From Oceanobacillus damuensis (GTDB taxonomy: Bacteria; Bacillota; Bacilli; Bacillales; Amphibacillaceae), in assembly GCF_001618145.1 (NCBI RefSeq), contig NZ_LQNF01000014.1:1-64000 (forward strand): 64,000 bases of DNA, written 5' to 3'. Made by a program: the position numbers and the translations under genes. Shown one piece after another: positions 44,036-52,798 of the stretch. The number at the start of each line of letters is the position of its first letter. Position 1 is the first letter of the stretch. The notes under the pieces are model-generated. The model had not been told where the DNA came from. It was given only the letters and a program-made list of their open reading frames with translations, and did not search any database.

Positions 44036-44407
44036 AACTAGTGGCTGGGAGATAACTTCCAATTAATAAAGCTAATATGCCTCCAATTATCAAATTAAAA
44101 AAGTTTTACATATGTACCTTTTTATAGATAAGAGGGACGGTGGGGCTAAGCGGAAGAAGTGTAGATGAACCCAAGACGTCGGGCTGACAGGTTGGTAAAA
44201 TGGACTAGGCACAATGTGGACAGTGAAAAGCGCTATTGAATGATGTGCTTACTCGTAAAATGGAACTTTGAATTTTACTGGTAAACATAAATTAATAGCG
44301 GTTGTCCAAATTGGTTATCCTAATAAGGTACCAACGTAAGAACGCACACTTTCAGAGGGGAAAAATGATTTGATCAATACTGAAAAAATTAGATGGGGGA
44401 TAGGCTT
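44036..44407 (+). other. Long leader between Fur box and binding-protein gene
   Basis: About 370 bases. It includes a 24-codon frame (ATG 44167, MNPRRRADRLVKWTRHNVDS, then EKRY) with a weak GGAAGAAG site. No riboswitch recognised. Possible Fur-regulated peptide, unproven. Confidence 0.35.
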
Positions 44408-45409
44408 ATGAAGAAACTAGGATTACTTTCAGCATTATTCATTGTATTTATATTAGTATTAACCGCTTGCGGAGAATCAGATGACAAAAATGAAACTGGT
44501 AATGAACCAGAGACAAATTCGGATGAACGAACAATTACTATTGAAGATGCAATGGGTGAACAAACAATTGAAGGAGTCCCTGAAAATATCGTTGTACTGG
44601 AATGGTCGTATGCCGAAAATTTACTTGCATTGGGAATTCAGCCTGCAGGTGTTGCAGACTTAGACGGCTTTCATCAGTGGGTAAATATTGATGCAGAGTT
44701 TGACGAAAGTGTAGAAGACGTAGGTACCAGACAGGAACCTAACCTTGAGGCAATCGCCCGCTTGAATCCGGATTTGATCATCGGTGTGGATTTTAGACAT
44801 GAACAACATTTAAACAGCTTAAAGGATATTGCTCCCGTTGTTACATTTGCACCTTATGGGGAAGAAGCAATTGAGGATCATTATCAAAATATGATCAATG
44901 AGTTCCAGACGGTTGCAAAAATAGTTGATAAAGAAGCGGAAGCAGAAAAAGTATTAGCAGATTTGGAAGAGTTTACAAAGGAACAAATAGATCGTGTTGC
45001 GGAAGCAGGGCTGGAGGGTTCAAGATATGTTGCTACCCAGGCTTTTACTGCTCAAAACACACCCGTGCTTAGATTGTTTACAGATAACTCCATTGTTTCC
45101 CAAGTGATGAGTAATTTAGGTTTTGAGAATGCATATGAGTCAGACACTGTTGAAACGTATGGGTATACGGAAGTTTCGATTGAAGCGCTGCAAAACTTCC
45201 AGGACGAAAATCTTGAATTTTTATATATTGTTCAGGAAGATGATAATGTGTTTGAGAATCAATTAAAGGATAACCCGGTCTGGGAAAATCTGAGCTTTGT
45301 TCAGGAAGGAAATACACATGCATTACCAGGTGACACATGGACTTTTGGCGGGGTATTATCAGCGGAAGTGCTGACAGAGCAATTAGTAAATGCCATGGTA
45401 AATGAGTGA
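44408..45409 (+). CDS. Siderophore-binding lipoprotein
   Basis: A 333-aa substrate-binding lipoprotein of the FecB/FhuD class. Lipoprotein signal MKKLGLLSALFIVFILVLTAC with lipobox LTAC; fold landmarks VVLEWSYAENLLALGIQPAG (about 60-79), ARLNPDLIIG (about 116-125), and SLKDIAPVVTFAPYGEE (about 138-154). ATG 44408 lies about 7 bases behind GGGGGAT. It overlaps the permease gene by 8 bases, so translation is coupled. Expression is under the upstream Fur box. Confidence 0.88.
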   Translation: MKKLGLLSALFIVFILVLTACGESDDKNETGNEPETNSDERTITIEDAMGEQTIEGVPENIVVLEWSYAENLLALGIQPAGVADLDGFHQWVNIDAEFDESVEDVGTRQEPNLEAIARLNPDLIIGVDFRHEQHLNSLKDIAPVVTFAPYGEEAIEDHYQNMINEFQTVAKIVDKEAEAEKVLADLEEFTKEQIDRVAEAGLEGSRYVATQAFTAQNTPVLRLFTDNSIVSQVMSNLGFENAYESDTVETYGYTEVSIEALQNFQDENLEFLYIVQEDDNVFENQLKDNPVWENLSFVQEGNTHALPGDTWTFGGVLSAEVLTEQLVNAMVNE

Positions 45410-47438
45410 TTCGATGGACACAATGCTTCGAAAATGGATAAAAGCGGTTCTGACCTTCGGGGGTGGAACCGCCCTTTTATGCATTTTAACATTTGTACAT
45501 ATTAATCAGGGCAGTGTTTCCATCTCATTTGCTTCGGTTGTCGATGCAATTTTCGTACCCCAGGATCTCTTGGAGCATCATACCGTACGATATTTACGGA
45601 TGCCCAGGGCCATGATGGGTATTATTGCTGGAGGAGCATTAGCCGTTTCTGGAGTTATTTTACAAACGGTTACTAAAAACCCACTAGCATCTGCCAGTAC
45701 ATTAGGAATCCATTCAGGTACCTATTTTGCAGTGGTACTCAGTACAGTATTATTCCCGCAAGCATTAGTCGGGAATGGAATTATCGTTGCATTTTCAGGT
45801 GGTATTCTAACATTTTTAACCGTATTTCTATTGTCAGGCGGCAATAAAGCAACACCCGTGAGAATGGTCCTGGCAGGAATGATTGTAACGCTTTTATTTT
45901 CCTCGCTGACAAGTGTTCTTCAAATTTTTTATGAAAATGAAACAGCAGGATTATTTTTATGGGGCTCTGGTACGCTTGTTCAAAATGATTGGAGTGGCGT
46001 ACAATTCTCTTTACCAATTGTAGTTGCTGGATTAATCGTTATCTTGCTCATGAGTCCGAAGCTGGACACGCTGACATTGGGAGACGATATAGCGGTAGCC
46101 CTTGGGCAAAAAGTATCGCTTGTTAAGTTAGTTGCGATTCTTGCTGCCGTTCTATTGACATCTGTAACGGTCAGCATAGTGGGGCCAATCGGCTTTGTTG
46201 GACTGATTGCACCTCATATTATCAAGTTGATTGGTTACCGTAATCACCTTCCTTTAATTATTGCCTCTTTTATATGGGGGGCAAATGTATTGGTGTTTGC
46301 CGATATTTTAGCGCGAATTATTGACCCATCATTCTCAGAGCTTCCTGTTGGTTCGATTACTGCCCTTATCGGGGCTCCATGGTTAATCTATCTAGTGTTA
46401 CGCATGAAAAAGCGAAAGTATGGAGAAGAGAACAGTTCTGTTTTAGCAGGTAAGATATCAATTGGAATGCCGTTAAAAATAGTCGTTCCTGTCTTAATTG
46501 CTGTAATTTTAATTACGTTGCTAATCAGCCTGGCCTCAGGAAATAATGGCTTCGAACCGATTGTAGCATATCAGGCGTTTTTCGGTAATGGGAACGAATT
46601 CATGAAAAATCTTATTCTAGAACTTCGGTTCCCCCGTTCTCTTGTTGCTTTGTTAAGTGGAATGCTTCTCGCGATAAGTGGGTTGATTTTTCAAGGTGTA
46701 CTCCGTAATCCGCTGGCAGATCCATCTGTTATTGGAATCACTTCCGGTGCAGGGGTAGGTGCTCTCTTAATGATGTATGTGTTCGGTGTATCTGCAGTGT
46801 GGATCCCAATTGGGGCAATGATCGGTTCATTTGTATTTTTTGTTATTGTCATGGCTCTAGCAATCCGGGCCCAGTTTCAGCCAACTATTCTAGCATTGCT
46901 TGGAATTGGTGTATCTGCTTTTGGCTCAGCAATCATTCAGATATTAGTTGTACAGGCTGACCTTGGAGTTTCATCTGCATTAACCTGGCTCTCAGGGACA
47001 ACCTATGCAAGAGGATGGTCTGAGCTGTTTAATTATTTAATATGGCCGGCATTCATACTGCTTCCCATCCTGTTTTTAAAAATTAGGGTAATGGATACGT
47101 TGGCATTAGGTGATGATACAGCAAAAGGACTGGGACTAAAAGTAATGTCGACACGCTTTCAGTTAGCGTTTTTGGCGACGGTCCTGGCTTCGTTCAGTGT
47201 AGCGGCAGTCGGGGCGATTGGCTTTGTAGGTCTAATCGCTCCACATTTCTCCAGACTGCTTGTGGGACCGGCCAATCAACGGTTATTACCGGTAACAGCA
47301 TTAATAGGCGGTCTGTTGTTAGTAGTTGCCGATCTGTTCAGCCGAGTGTTATTAGCACCGAATGAAATTCCAACGGGTATAATAGTTGCGATTATCGGTG
47401 CACCATACTTCCTGTGGTTAATGAAAAAGCGGGCATAG
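45402..47438 (+). CDS. Fused double FecCD-type siderophore permease
   Basis: A 678-aa protein comprising two homologous FecCD permease units: about 1-330 and about 350-675, joined by a charged linker (RMKKRKYGEENS). Each half carries PRAMMGIIAGGALAVSG/PRSLVALLSGMLLAISG, a NPLA motif (NPLASASTLGI; NPLADPSVIGI) and GPIGFVGLIAPH/GAIGFVGLIAPH. Fusion makes the pair of permease subunits (FhuB/FhuG-like) a single chain, as in Gram-negative FhuB. It partners the upstream ATPase and binding protein. Terminator follows. Confidence 0.9.
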   Translation: MSDSMDTMLRKWIKAVLTFGGGTALLCILTFVHINQGSVSISFASVVDAIFVPQDLLEHHTVRYLRMPRAMMGIIAGGALAVSGVILQTVTKNPLASASTLGIHSGTYFAVVLSTVLFPQALVGNGIIVAFSGGILTFLTVFLLSGGNKATPVRMVLAGMIVTLLFSSLTSVLQIFYENETAGLFLWGSGTLVQNDWSGVQFSLPIVVAGLIVILLMSPKLDTLTLGDDIAVALGQKVSLVKLVAILAAVLLTSVTVSIVGPIGFVGLIAPHIIKLIGYRNHLPLIIASFIWGANVLVFADILARIIDPSFSELPVGSITALIGAPWLIYLVLRMKKRKYGEENSSVLAGKISIGMPLKIVVPVLIAVILITLLISLASGNNGFEPIVAYQAFFGNGNEFMKNLILELRFPRSLVALLSGMLLAISGLIFQGVLRNPLADPSVIGITSGAGVGALLMMYVFGVSAVWIPIGAMIGSFVFFVIVMALAIRAQFQPTILALLGIGVSAFGSAIIQILVVQADLGVSSALTWLSGTTYARGWSELFNYLIWPAFILLPILFLKIRVMDTLALGDDTAKGLGLKVMSTRFQLAFLATVLASFSVAAVGAIGFVGLIAPHFSRLLVGPANQRLLPVTALIGGLLLVVADLFSRVLLAPNEIPTGIIVAIIGAPYFLWLMKKRA

Positions 47439-47457
47439 TTTCATAATCTTCTTATTT

Positions 47458-47498
47458 AAAAAGCAGATATACCTGTTATTTCGGTATATCTGCTTTTT
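47458..47498. terminator. Bidirectional terminator
   Basis: AAAAAGCAGATATACC (47458-47473) pairs perfectly with GGTATATCTGCTTTTT (47483-47498), between convergent genes. Confidence 0.9.
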
Positions 47499-47506
47499 GG
47501 CGTTAT

Positions 47507-48967
47507 TTATTTTTTCTCCGAAGTTTCTTTGTCTTCATAAAATAGAATCATGTTGGGATCAACTCGCCCAATACCTAAATATCTTGCCTTATAATCATTC
47601 AGTAACACAAAGAATTGCTTACTTAAAATCAAAATGACAACAATATTGATAAAGGTAGGAATGGCAGAAGAAATGTCTGCAAAATACCACACTGTCTGGC
47701 CGGGTAATCCATAGCTGACAGCATAGACGACCATAAGTGTACCAGGTATCGGATATAACCAGATAAATGATTTTAAAAGTGTGTTTTTGATTTTTGGTTT
47801 TCTGTTTTTGAATAAGTGACGAAGCAGTATCTCATAGTATAAAAACCAGCCGCTCAGTGTAGTTAAACCGAATAATAAGATGGATAAAGCAATGATGATT
47901 CTTCCTGTTTCTCCAATGCCAGCTTCAAATGCTGCAAGCGTCAGTTCGGCTCCGGATAAGCCTGAAGACCATGCACCGGTAATGATGATGGTAAAGGCTG
48001 TAATCGAACTGACGATAATCGTATCGATAAACACTTCAAAAGCTCCCCAGAGCCCCTGTTTAATCGGGTGGTCTACTTTAGCTGTTGAGTGTACCATCGG
48101 GGAAGTACCCCATCCAGCTTCATTACTGTATACAGATCTTGCCATCCCCATACGGATCACCATCGCAACAGCGGCTCCGGTGAAACCACCAACTGCAGCC
48201 GTTCCGCCAAAAGCTCCGGAGAAAATGAGTGAGAAGACTTCGCCGAGCTGACCGAAGTTACTTATGATAATGTAAACACCTGCAAGAATATAAAAAAGTA
48301 CCATGAACGGAACAATTTTTGCCGCTATTTTTCCGATCCGTTTAATCCCACCAAAGACGACCAAGTAAATTAAAATGGAAAATAAGATGGACGCTGGAAT
48401 CATACCAATGTTGAAGGTTGAACTCATCGCTTCAGAAATGGTATAGTTTTGCATCGTGATAAAGAATGTGGAAAAGATTCCAAATCCAAAAATGACAGCC
48501 GGAATCATCCAATATTTAAAATTGCGTTCTTCTCCGAGTCCTTTTTCCATGTAATAGGTTGGGCCACCATATGGATCGCCATTCTCATCCGTACTACGAT
48601 AATAGACAGAAAGGGTTACTTCGACTGCTTTAATGATCATCCCAATTAAAGCACAAAGCCACATCCATAAAATAGCCCCAGGTCCACCAACGGCAATTGC
48701 TGTGGCAACTCCTCCAATATTAGCTACTCCAACGGATCCTCCAATTGCGGTACTCACCGCTTCAAAAGAGGATAGGATTCCTTTTTCATTAGTATCTTTC
48801 TTTTTATTCCGGAACAGACTGAGCAATGTTTCTTTTAATATATGTGGTAAATGGACGAATTGGAAAAATCTGCTTCCAATCGTAAAATATAATCCCACAA
48901 ATACGATGGTCAGGATAAGGGGGAGTCCCCATAAAAATGCTGATAATTCTTCTAGTATCTTTTCCAT
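47507..48967 (-). CDS. AgcS family amino acid:cation symporter
   Basis: A 486-aa transporter of the alanine/glycine:cation symporter family, with about 10-11 membrane helices. Family features: FSSFEAVSTAIGGSVGVANI-type N-terminal motif (about 66-85; ISSFEA/LSSFEA), GGPGAILWMWLCALIGMIIK, NEAGWGTSPMVHSTA (about 281-295) and the FGLTTLSGWFLYYE block. AgcS members carry Ala or Gly with Na or H. It lies 27 bases downstream of an amidohydrolase gene under a lysine riboswitch, so its substrate may be lysine or a related compound. RBS AGGAGAG. Confidence 0.88.
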   Translation of the reverse strand: MEKILEELSAFLWGLPLILTIVFVGLYFTIGSRFFQFVHLPHILKETLLSLFRNKKKDTNEKGILSSFEAVSTAIGGSVGVANIGGVATAIAVGGPGAILWMWLCALIGMIIKAVEVTLSVYYRSTDENGDPYGGPTYYMEKGLGEERNFKYWMIPAVIFGFGIFSTFFITMQNYTISEAMSSTFNIGMIPASILFSILIYLVVFGGIKRIGKIAAKIVPFMVLFYILAGVYIIISNFGQLGEVFSLIFSGAFGGTAAVGGFTGAAVAMVIRMGMARSVYSNEAGWGTSPMVHSTAKVDHPIKQGLWGAFEVFIDTIIVSSITAFTIIITGAWSSGLSGAELTLAAFEAGIGETGRIIIALSILLFGLTTLSGWFLYYEILLRHLFKNRKPKIKNTLLKSFIWLYPIPGTLMVVYAVSYGLPGQTVWYFADISSAIPTFINIVVILILSKQFFVLLNDYKARYLGIGRVDPNMILFYEDKETSEKK

Positions 48968-48994
48968 AGATTTCTCTCCTAGTGTGGTGAGTAG

Positions 48995-50593
48995 TTAGTT
49001 ATTTTGGTATTTTACACTTCCGCCAATGATTGTCATGTCTATCGCTGTAGTCAATAATTCGTCAGCGTCTTCCATCTCAAATGGATTTTTGGAATAGACG
49101 GTCATATCTGCTAATTTTCCTCTTGCAATTGTTCCTTTGATTGTTTCTTCGTTTGTTGGGTATGCACCCATTTCGGTAAATAACCTGAAAGCATCGTACA
49201 TAGATAGCTTCTGTTCAGGATATACGCCGCTATGAGACTCACCAGGTGTTTTTCTTGTTACAGCCGCATGGATTCCTAGTAATGGATCTACAGGTTCCAC
49301 TGGGGAATCAGATCCGCCGGCACAAAGAACTCCGGCCCGCTGCATTGACTTCCATGCATAGGAAAGCTTCATTCGTTCTTTCCCCAGTCTTTCTTCGACC
49401 CATGGGTAATCACTGGCAAGAAATCGTGGCTGGATGTCTGCGATTCTGCCAGGTTGTGCGAGACGTTTGATTAAATCTTCGCGAAGGACCTGGACATGAA
49501 TCAGTCGGTCCCGATGTGAGACGGCAGGGAATTGGTCCAATATATCCAGTACATTTTCCAATGCTTTGTCGCCAATTGTATGAACCGCTACAGGCATCGA
49601 TAAATCACGTGACCGTTTGACGATATCGTAGATTGTTGCTTGATCAAACATTGCATTGCCATAGTTATTCGGATCATCACTGTAAGGTTCTGATAACAAA
49701 GCAGTTCTTCTTCCGAATGCACCATCTGCAAAAAGCTTTACAGCACCGATCTGCAATGTTTCATTTCCGTATCCTGCATACATTCCCATATCTTTTAGGT
49801 CATCAATGAAATTGTAATTGATTAATAGATTCGTTCGTAAACCGAGTTGTTCATCATTGAGTAATTCATCATAGATTTGGTAAGTCTGGCTTAACCCACC
49901 CATATATAGTGGATCATTGGAGTGTACGCTTGTTAAACCTTTCTCCATTGCAAACTTGATTGTTTGCCGCATCCCGTTTTTCAGTGATTCAAAGGACTTT
50001 GCAGGGATGTGCTGTTTAATGAGTTCTGAAGCAGATTCCAAAATAAGTCCTGTTGGTTTTTTTGAAGTCTCATCAAGTACGATTCTTCCGCCCTCTGGAA
50101 CAGTCATTGATGGGTGATAGTTGCTTCTTCCCAAAGCCTTACTGTTTACAATGGCGGCATGCTGGCAAATTCTCGATAGCATCAATGGGTTTTGGGGTGC
50201 CACATGGTCGAGTTCACGGATTGTTGGGATTTTTCCGTCTGTAAACAGGTTTTCATCCCATCCGCTACCAAGTAACCATTCTCCGGGCTGGAGGTTTTTT
50301 GCATGTGTCTGTATACGTTCCAGTACTGCTTGTTTCGTTGTGATACCAGTCAGATCCAAGTCGATGAAGTTATGTGCCAGCATGGATAGATGAAGATGAC
50401 TGTCAACTAACCCAGGTGTAACGGTTTTTCCTTCCAGATTAATTACTTGGTGATCTGAAGCTGTCCAGTGGAGCAGCATAGCATCGGATGAACCCATATC
50501 AATAAAGCGTCCATTCTCCACAACTACAGATTCGACGGTAGGTTTAATTGGATTAAACGTATAAATTTTTCCATTGGTAAAGATTTTTCTCAT
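48995..50593 (-). CDS. YtcJ-like amidohydrolase
   Basis: A 532-aa metal-dependent amidohydrolase of the amidohydrolase-3 (YtcJ/NfdA) type. Metal ligands appear in VDSHLHLSMLAHNF (HxH, about 63-76), VAVHTIGDKALENVLD (about 316-331) and the late GGSDSPVEPVDPLLGI (Asp, about 409-424). YtcJ family members hydrolyse formamides or acylated amines; the substrate here is unknown. First gene behind the lysine riboswitch, cotranscribed with the AgcS transporter. ATG 50593 has a GAGGAGATAG site. Confidence 0.88.
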   Translation of the reverse strand: MRKIFTNGKIYTFNPIKPTVESVVVENGRFIDMGSSDAMLLHWTASDHQVINLEGKTVTPGLVDSHLHLSMLAHNFIDLDLTGITTKQAVLERIQTHAKNLQPGEWLLGSGWDENLFTDGKIPTIRELDHVAPQNPLMLSRICQHAAIVNSKALGRSNYHPSMTVPEGGRIVLDETSKKPTGLILESASELIKQHIPAKSFESLKNGMRQTIKFAMEKGLTSVHSNDPLYMGGLSQTYQIYDELLNDEQLGLRTNLLINYNFIDDLKDMGMYAGYGNETLQIGAVKLFADGAFGRRTALLSEPYSDDPNNYGNAMFDQATIYDIVKRSRDLSMPVAVHTIGDKALENVLDILDQFPAVSHRDRLIHVQVLREDLIKRLAQPGRIADIQPRFLASDYPWVEERLGKERMKLSYAWKSMQRAGVLCAGGSDSPVEPVDPLLGIHAAVTRKTPGESHSGVYPEQKLSMYDAFRLFTEMGAYPTNEETIKGTIARGKLADMTVYSKNPFEMEDADELLTTAIDMTIIGGSVKYQNN

Positions 50594-50772
50594 GGGTAAC
50601 TATCTCCTCGTTTATATATAAATGCTCAAAAAATAAACAATTCGGTTAGTTAAGAGGATAGGACTGGTAATTGACGTGTCTGGCGTACTGTCTATGGAAT
50701 GCATTCGAGTTAAATACGGAAGAAAACAAGCTGAATGAAGGTTTTTTTGAGGTAATACTTATTTAAGCGCAC

Positions 50773-50812
50773 AAAAAAACAACGATAGAAAATAACCTAT
50801 CATTGTTTTTTA
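50773..50812 (-). terminator. Lysine riboswitch expression-platform terminator
   Basis: ACAACGATAG (50779-50788) and CTATCATTGT (50797-50806) pair with one mismatch; on the minus strand the stem ends in seven T. It follows the lysine aptamer immediately and precedes the amidohydrolase start by about 180 bases. Confidence 0.8.
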
Positions 50813-50835
50813 CAATATACGTTATCCTCCATTTC

Positions 50836-51014
50836 GATCAGTAGTTCTCCATGCATTATTACATTGCATGACAGTACATTTCCTATTCGAAAACATACCA
50901 GCCATAATAAGCTTGACCCTTATTATGCTTCGGCAAATAATCCTTTCAGCAATCATCACAGGTGTCATACTCCGATTGAATACTCATATTATTTGCGCCT
51001 CTACCTCACCGATC
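50836..51014 (-). ncRNA. lysC-type: Lysine riboswitch (L box)
   Basis: On the minus strand the 179-nt aptamer reads through all L-box elements in order: P1 GATCGGT, then GAGGTAGAGGCGC, GAGTA, GGAGTATGACACCTGTGATG, TGAAAGGATTATTTGCCGAAG, ATTATGGCTGGTATG, TACTGTCATGCA, and TGGAGAACTACTGATC closing P1. Length and all conserved blocks agree with the lysine riboswitch. Lysine binding should promote the following terminator and switch off the amidohydrolase-AgcS operon. Confidence 0.9.
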
Positions 51015-51094
51015 TGATAAGGTCTATTAATTTACGGTAATAATATCAAAATATTGAACATTATACAAGGGCTAATTTTAAAAGCCCCAGAAAA

Positions 51095-51132
51095 TTCGAC
51101 AAAATCCGGGGGAGTGACAGGCACCTTCCAGT
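51095..51132 (+). repeat. Short dispersed repeat TTCGACAAAA..GTGACAGGCACC, copy 2
   Basis: TTCGACAAAATCCGGGGGAG then TGACAGGCACCTTCCAGT; shared with 11227-11263 and 56965-56993. Confidence 0.75.
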
Positions 51133-51252
51133 TATTTCCTGGAATGTTAGGTGTTTATTACAAGTGTATGTATGGTATTTACATCTTTATTCCATATATT
51201 TAACCTAAAATAGTACACGGTTTAAAAATTCTTATATGGAGTAGTTGCTAAT

Positions 51253-52452
51253 ATGAAAAAAATCACTCTCTTAATCGCAACAATACTAGCTATTATTATC
51301 CTGAATGATAACAGGGTCTACGCTGAAACCTCTTCAAAACCACCAACCTTGCACAGTGAGTCTGCTTTTCTCATGGAAGCAAATACTGGTGAAATTCTTT
51401 ATGAAAAGAATGGTACCGAGCCAATGTATCCAGCAAGCGTTACTAAAATCGCTACAGCCATTTTTGCAATTGAAACCGGTAATCTGGAAGATATTGTGAC
51501 AATAAGTAGTGAAGCAAGTGCGAAAAATGTTGAAGGGACTACTGTCTTTTTGGATGAGGGGGAGCAGGTGACGTTAGAAAAGCTTGTTCAAGGATTGCTG
51601 ATTAACTCCGGAAATGATGCAGGTGTTGCAATTGCGGAACACTTGAGTGGGAGCATGGAGCAGTTTTCTGAAGATATAAATGCCTATTTAGAAAATGTAA
51701 TCGGTACGGAACAGACAAATTTTAAAAATCCTCATGGGTTGTTTGACGATAAACATGTTACGACAGCAGAAGATTTAGCTAAAATAACTCTGCATGCAAT
51801 GCAAAATGATAAATTTATGGATATTTTTGGCAAGAAGGAATTGGAGTGGGATGGAAAAACATGGGATACAACCATTCGAAACCATCATAAATTAGTGAAA
51901 GAGGAGATTCCATACATAGGAATTACTGGAGGGAAAAACGGATTTGTCTCCAAGTCGGGTTTTACTCTTGTAACCACAGCAGAGAGGGACGATCTTCATT
52001 TGGTTGCCGTCACTTTAAAGACCAGTCTGGATAGTGAGGCATATGAAGATACTATAAGTCTATTGGACTATGGATTTGAGAACTTCACGGTATCTAGCAT
52101 TGAAGAAGGAACTGAATTTACGGTTGAAGGGCAGGAATATGTTGCCCCGGAAACATTATCTTTTCTCCATTCCGTTGAGGAACAGCCAAAGGAGATCATC
52201 GAGGAAGATGGATTAGTAAAGATCGTGGATGGAAATGAAACGATCACAGCTTTTCAATTGGAAAAATATTCCGATGGCGGTGAGCTGGAGGCAAGGAACA
52301 CAGCCGTCGAATCCCATGAGACATCTATATTTGATAATATTTTCGTGTATTTCTTAATCGCTTTTATTCTAGGCATTTTCATACTGGTTAATGTGGCGAT
52401 TCGTAAAAGGAATAAAAGGAGATATGCGAGAAACAACAGATATTTTCTTTGA
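51253..52452 (+). CDS. D-alanyl-D-alanine carboxypeptidase, DacF-like
   Basis: A 399-aa class A low-molecular-weight PBP of the DacF/PBP5 family, trimming peptidoglycan stem pentapeptides outside the membrane. Signal peptide 1-24 (LLIATILAIIILNDNRVYA). SxxK is S62-V-T-K65; SxN is S119-G-N121; the third motif is K228-N-G230 where KTG is usual. The C-terminus has an amphipathic stretch, then a real membrane helix (about 360-382, FVYFLIAFILGIFILV) and a basic tail. DacF in B. subtilis is sporulation-specific. Monocistronic. Confidence 0.88.
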   Translation: MKKITLLIATILAIIILNDNRVYAETSSKPPTLHSESAFLMEANTGEILYEKNGTEPMYPASVTKIATAIFAIETGNLEDIVTISSEASAKNVEGTTVFLDEGEQVTLEKLVQGLLINSGNDAGVAIAEHLSGSMEQFSEDINAYLENVIGTEQTNFKNPHGLFDDKHVTTAEDLAKITLHAMQNDKFMDIFGKKELEWDGKTWDTTIRNHHKLVKEEIPYIGITGGKNGFVSKSGFTLVTTAERDDLHLVAVTLKTSLDSEAYEDTISLLDYGFENFTVSSIEEGTEFTVEGQEYVAPETLSFLHSVEEQPKEIIEEDGLVKIVDGNETITAFQLEKYSDGGELEARNTAVESHETSIFDNIFVYFLIAFILGIFILVNVAIRKRNKRRYARNNRYFL

Positions 52453-52507
52453 ATCAGCTATTACATCTATCTAAAATAACATATCCCGCTACTGAAACGC
52501 AGGCCAA

Positions 52508-52544
52508 ACTCCCTGACACGATATACACGTGTCAGGGAGTTTTT
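52508..52544 (+). terminator. Terminator after carboxypeptidase gene
   Basis: ACTCCCTGACACG (52508-52520) and CGTGTCAGGGAGT (52528-52540) form a perfect 13-bp stem with TTTT. Confidence 0.9.
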
Positions 52545-52718
52545 AGTAAATAAGAACACATCCTAAGTTGACACTGTTAGAATATTTATTATATACTTTA
52601 TTCAACAAAGTTGAATCAAAATAAACATGATTGAATATACTACACTAAAGATAAAAATAATCGTTTTTGAAACAAAAGGCTAATTCAAAAAGGTTATTTT
52701 TAAAGGAATAAAATATTT

Positions 52719-52734
52719 ATGTAAGCGCATACGT
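52719..52734. promoter_or_regulatory. CcpA cre site upstream of mvaB-like gene
   Basis: ATGTAAGCGCATACGT matches WTGNAARCGNWWWCAW at 15 of 16 positions. It lies about 65 bases before the start codon, suggesting carbon catabolite repression. Confidence 0.75.
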
Positions 52735-52798
52735 TGCATTTTTATTACGGATTTCCCGCTGATGTGGAAGAATTTTAAAATTGAACGGAGGGTTATTG

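Noticed and set aside
44036-44407. Cobalamin or other riboswitch in the siderophore leader
   Set aside because: None of the conserved core sequences was found; the Fur box explains regulation.
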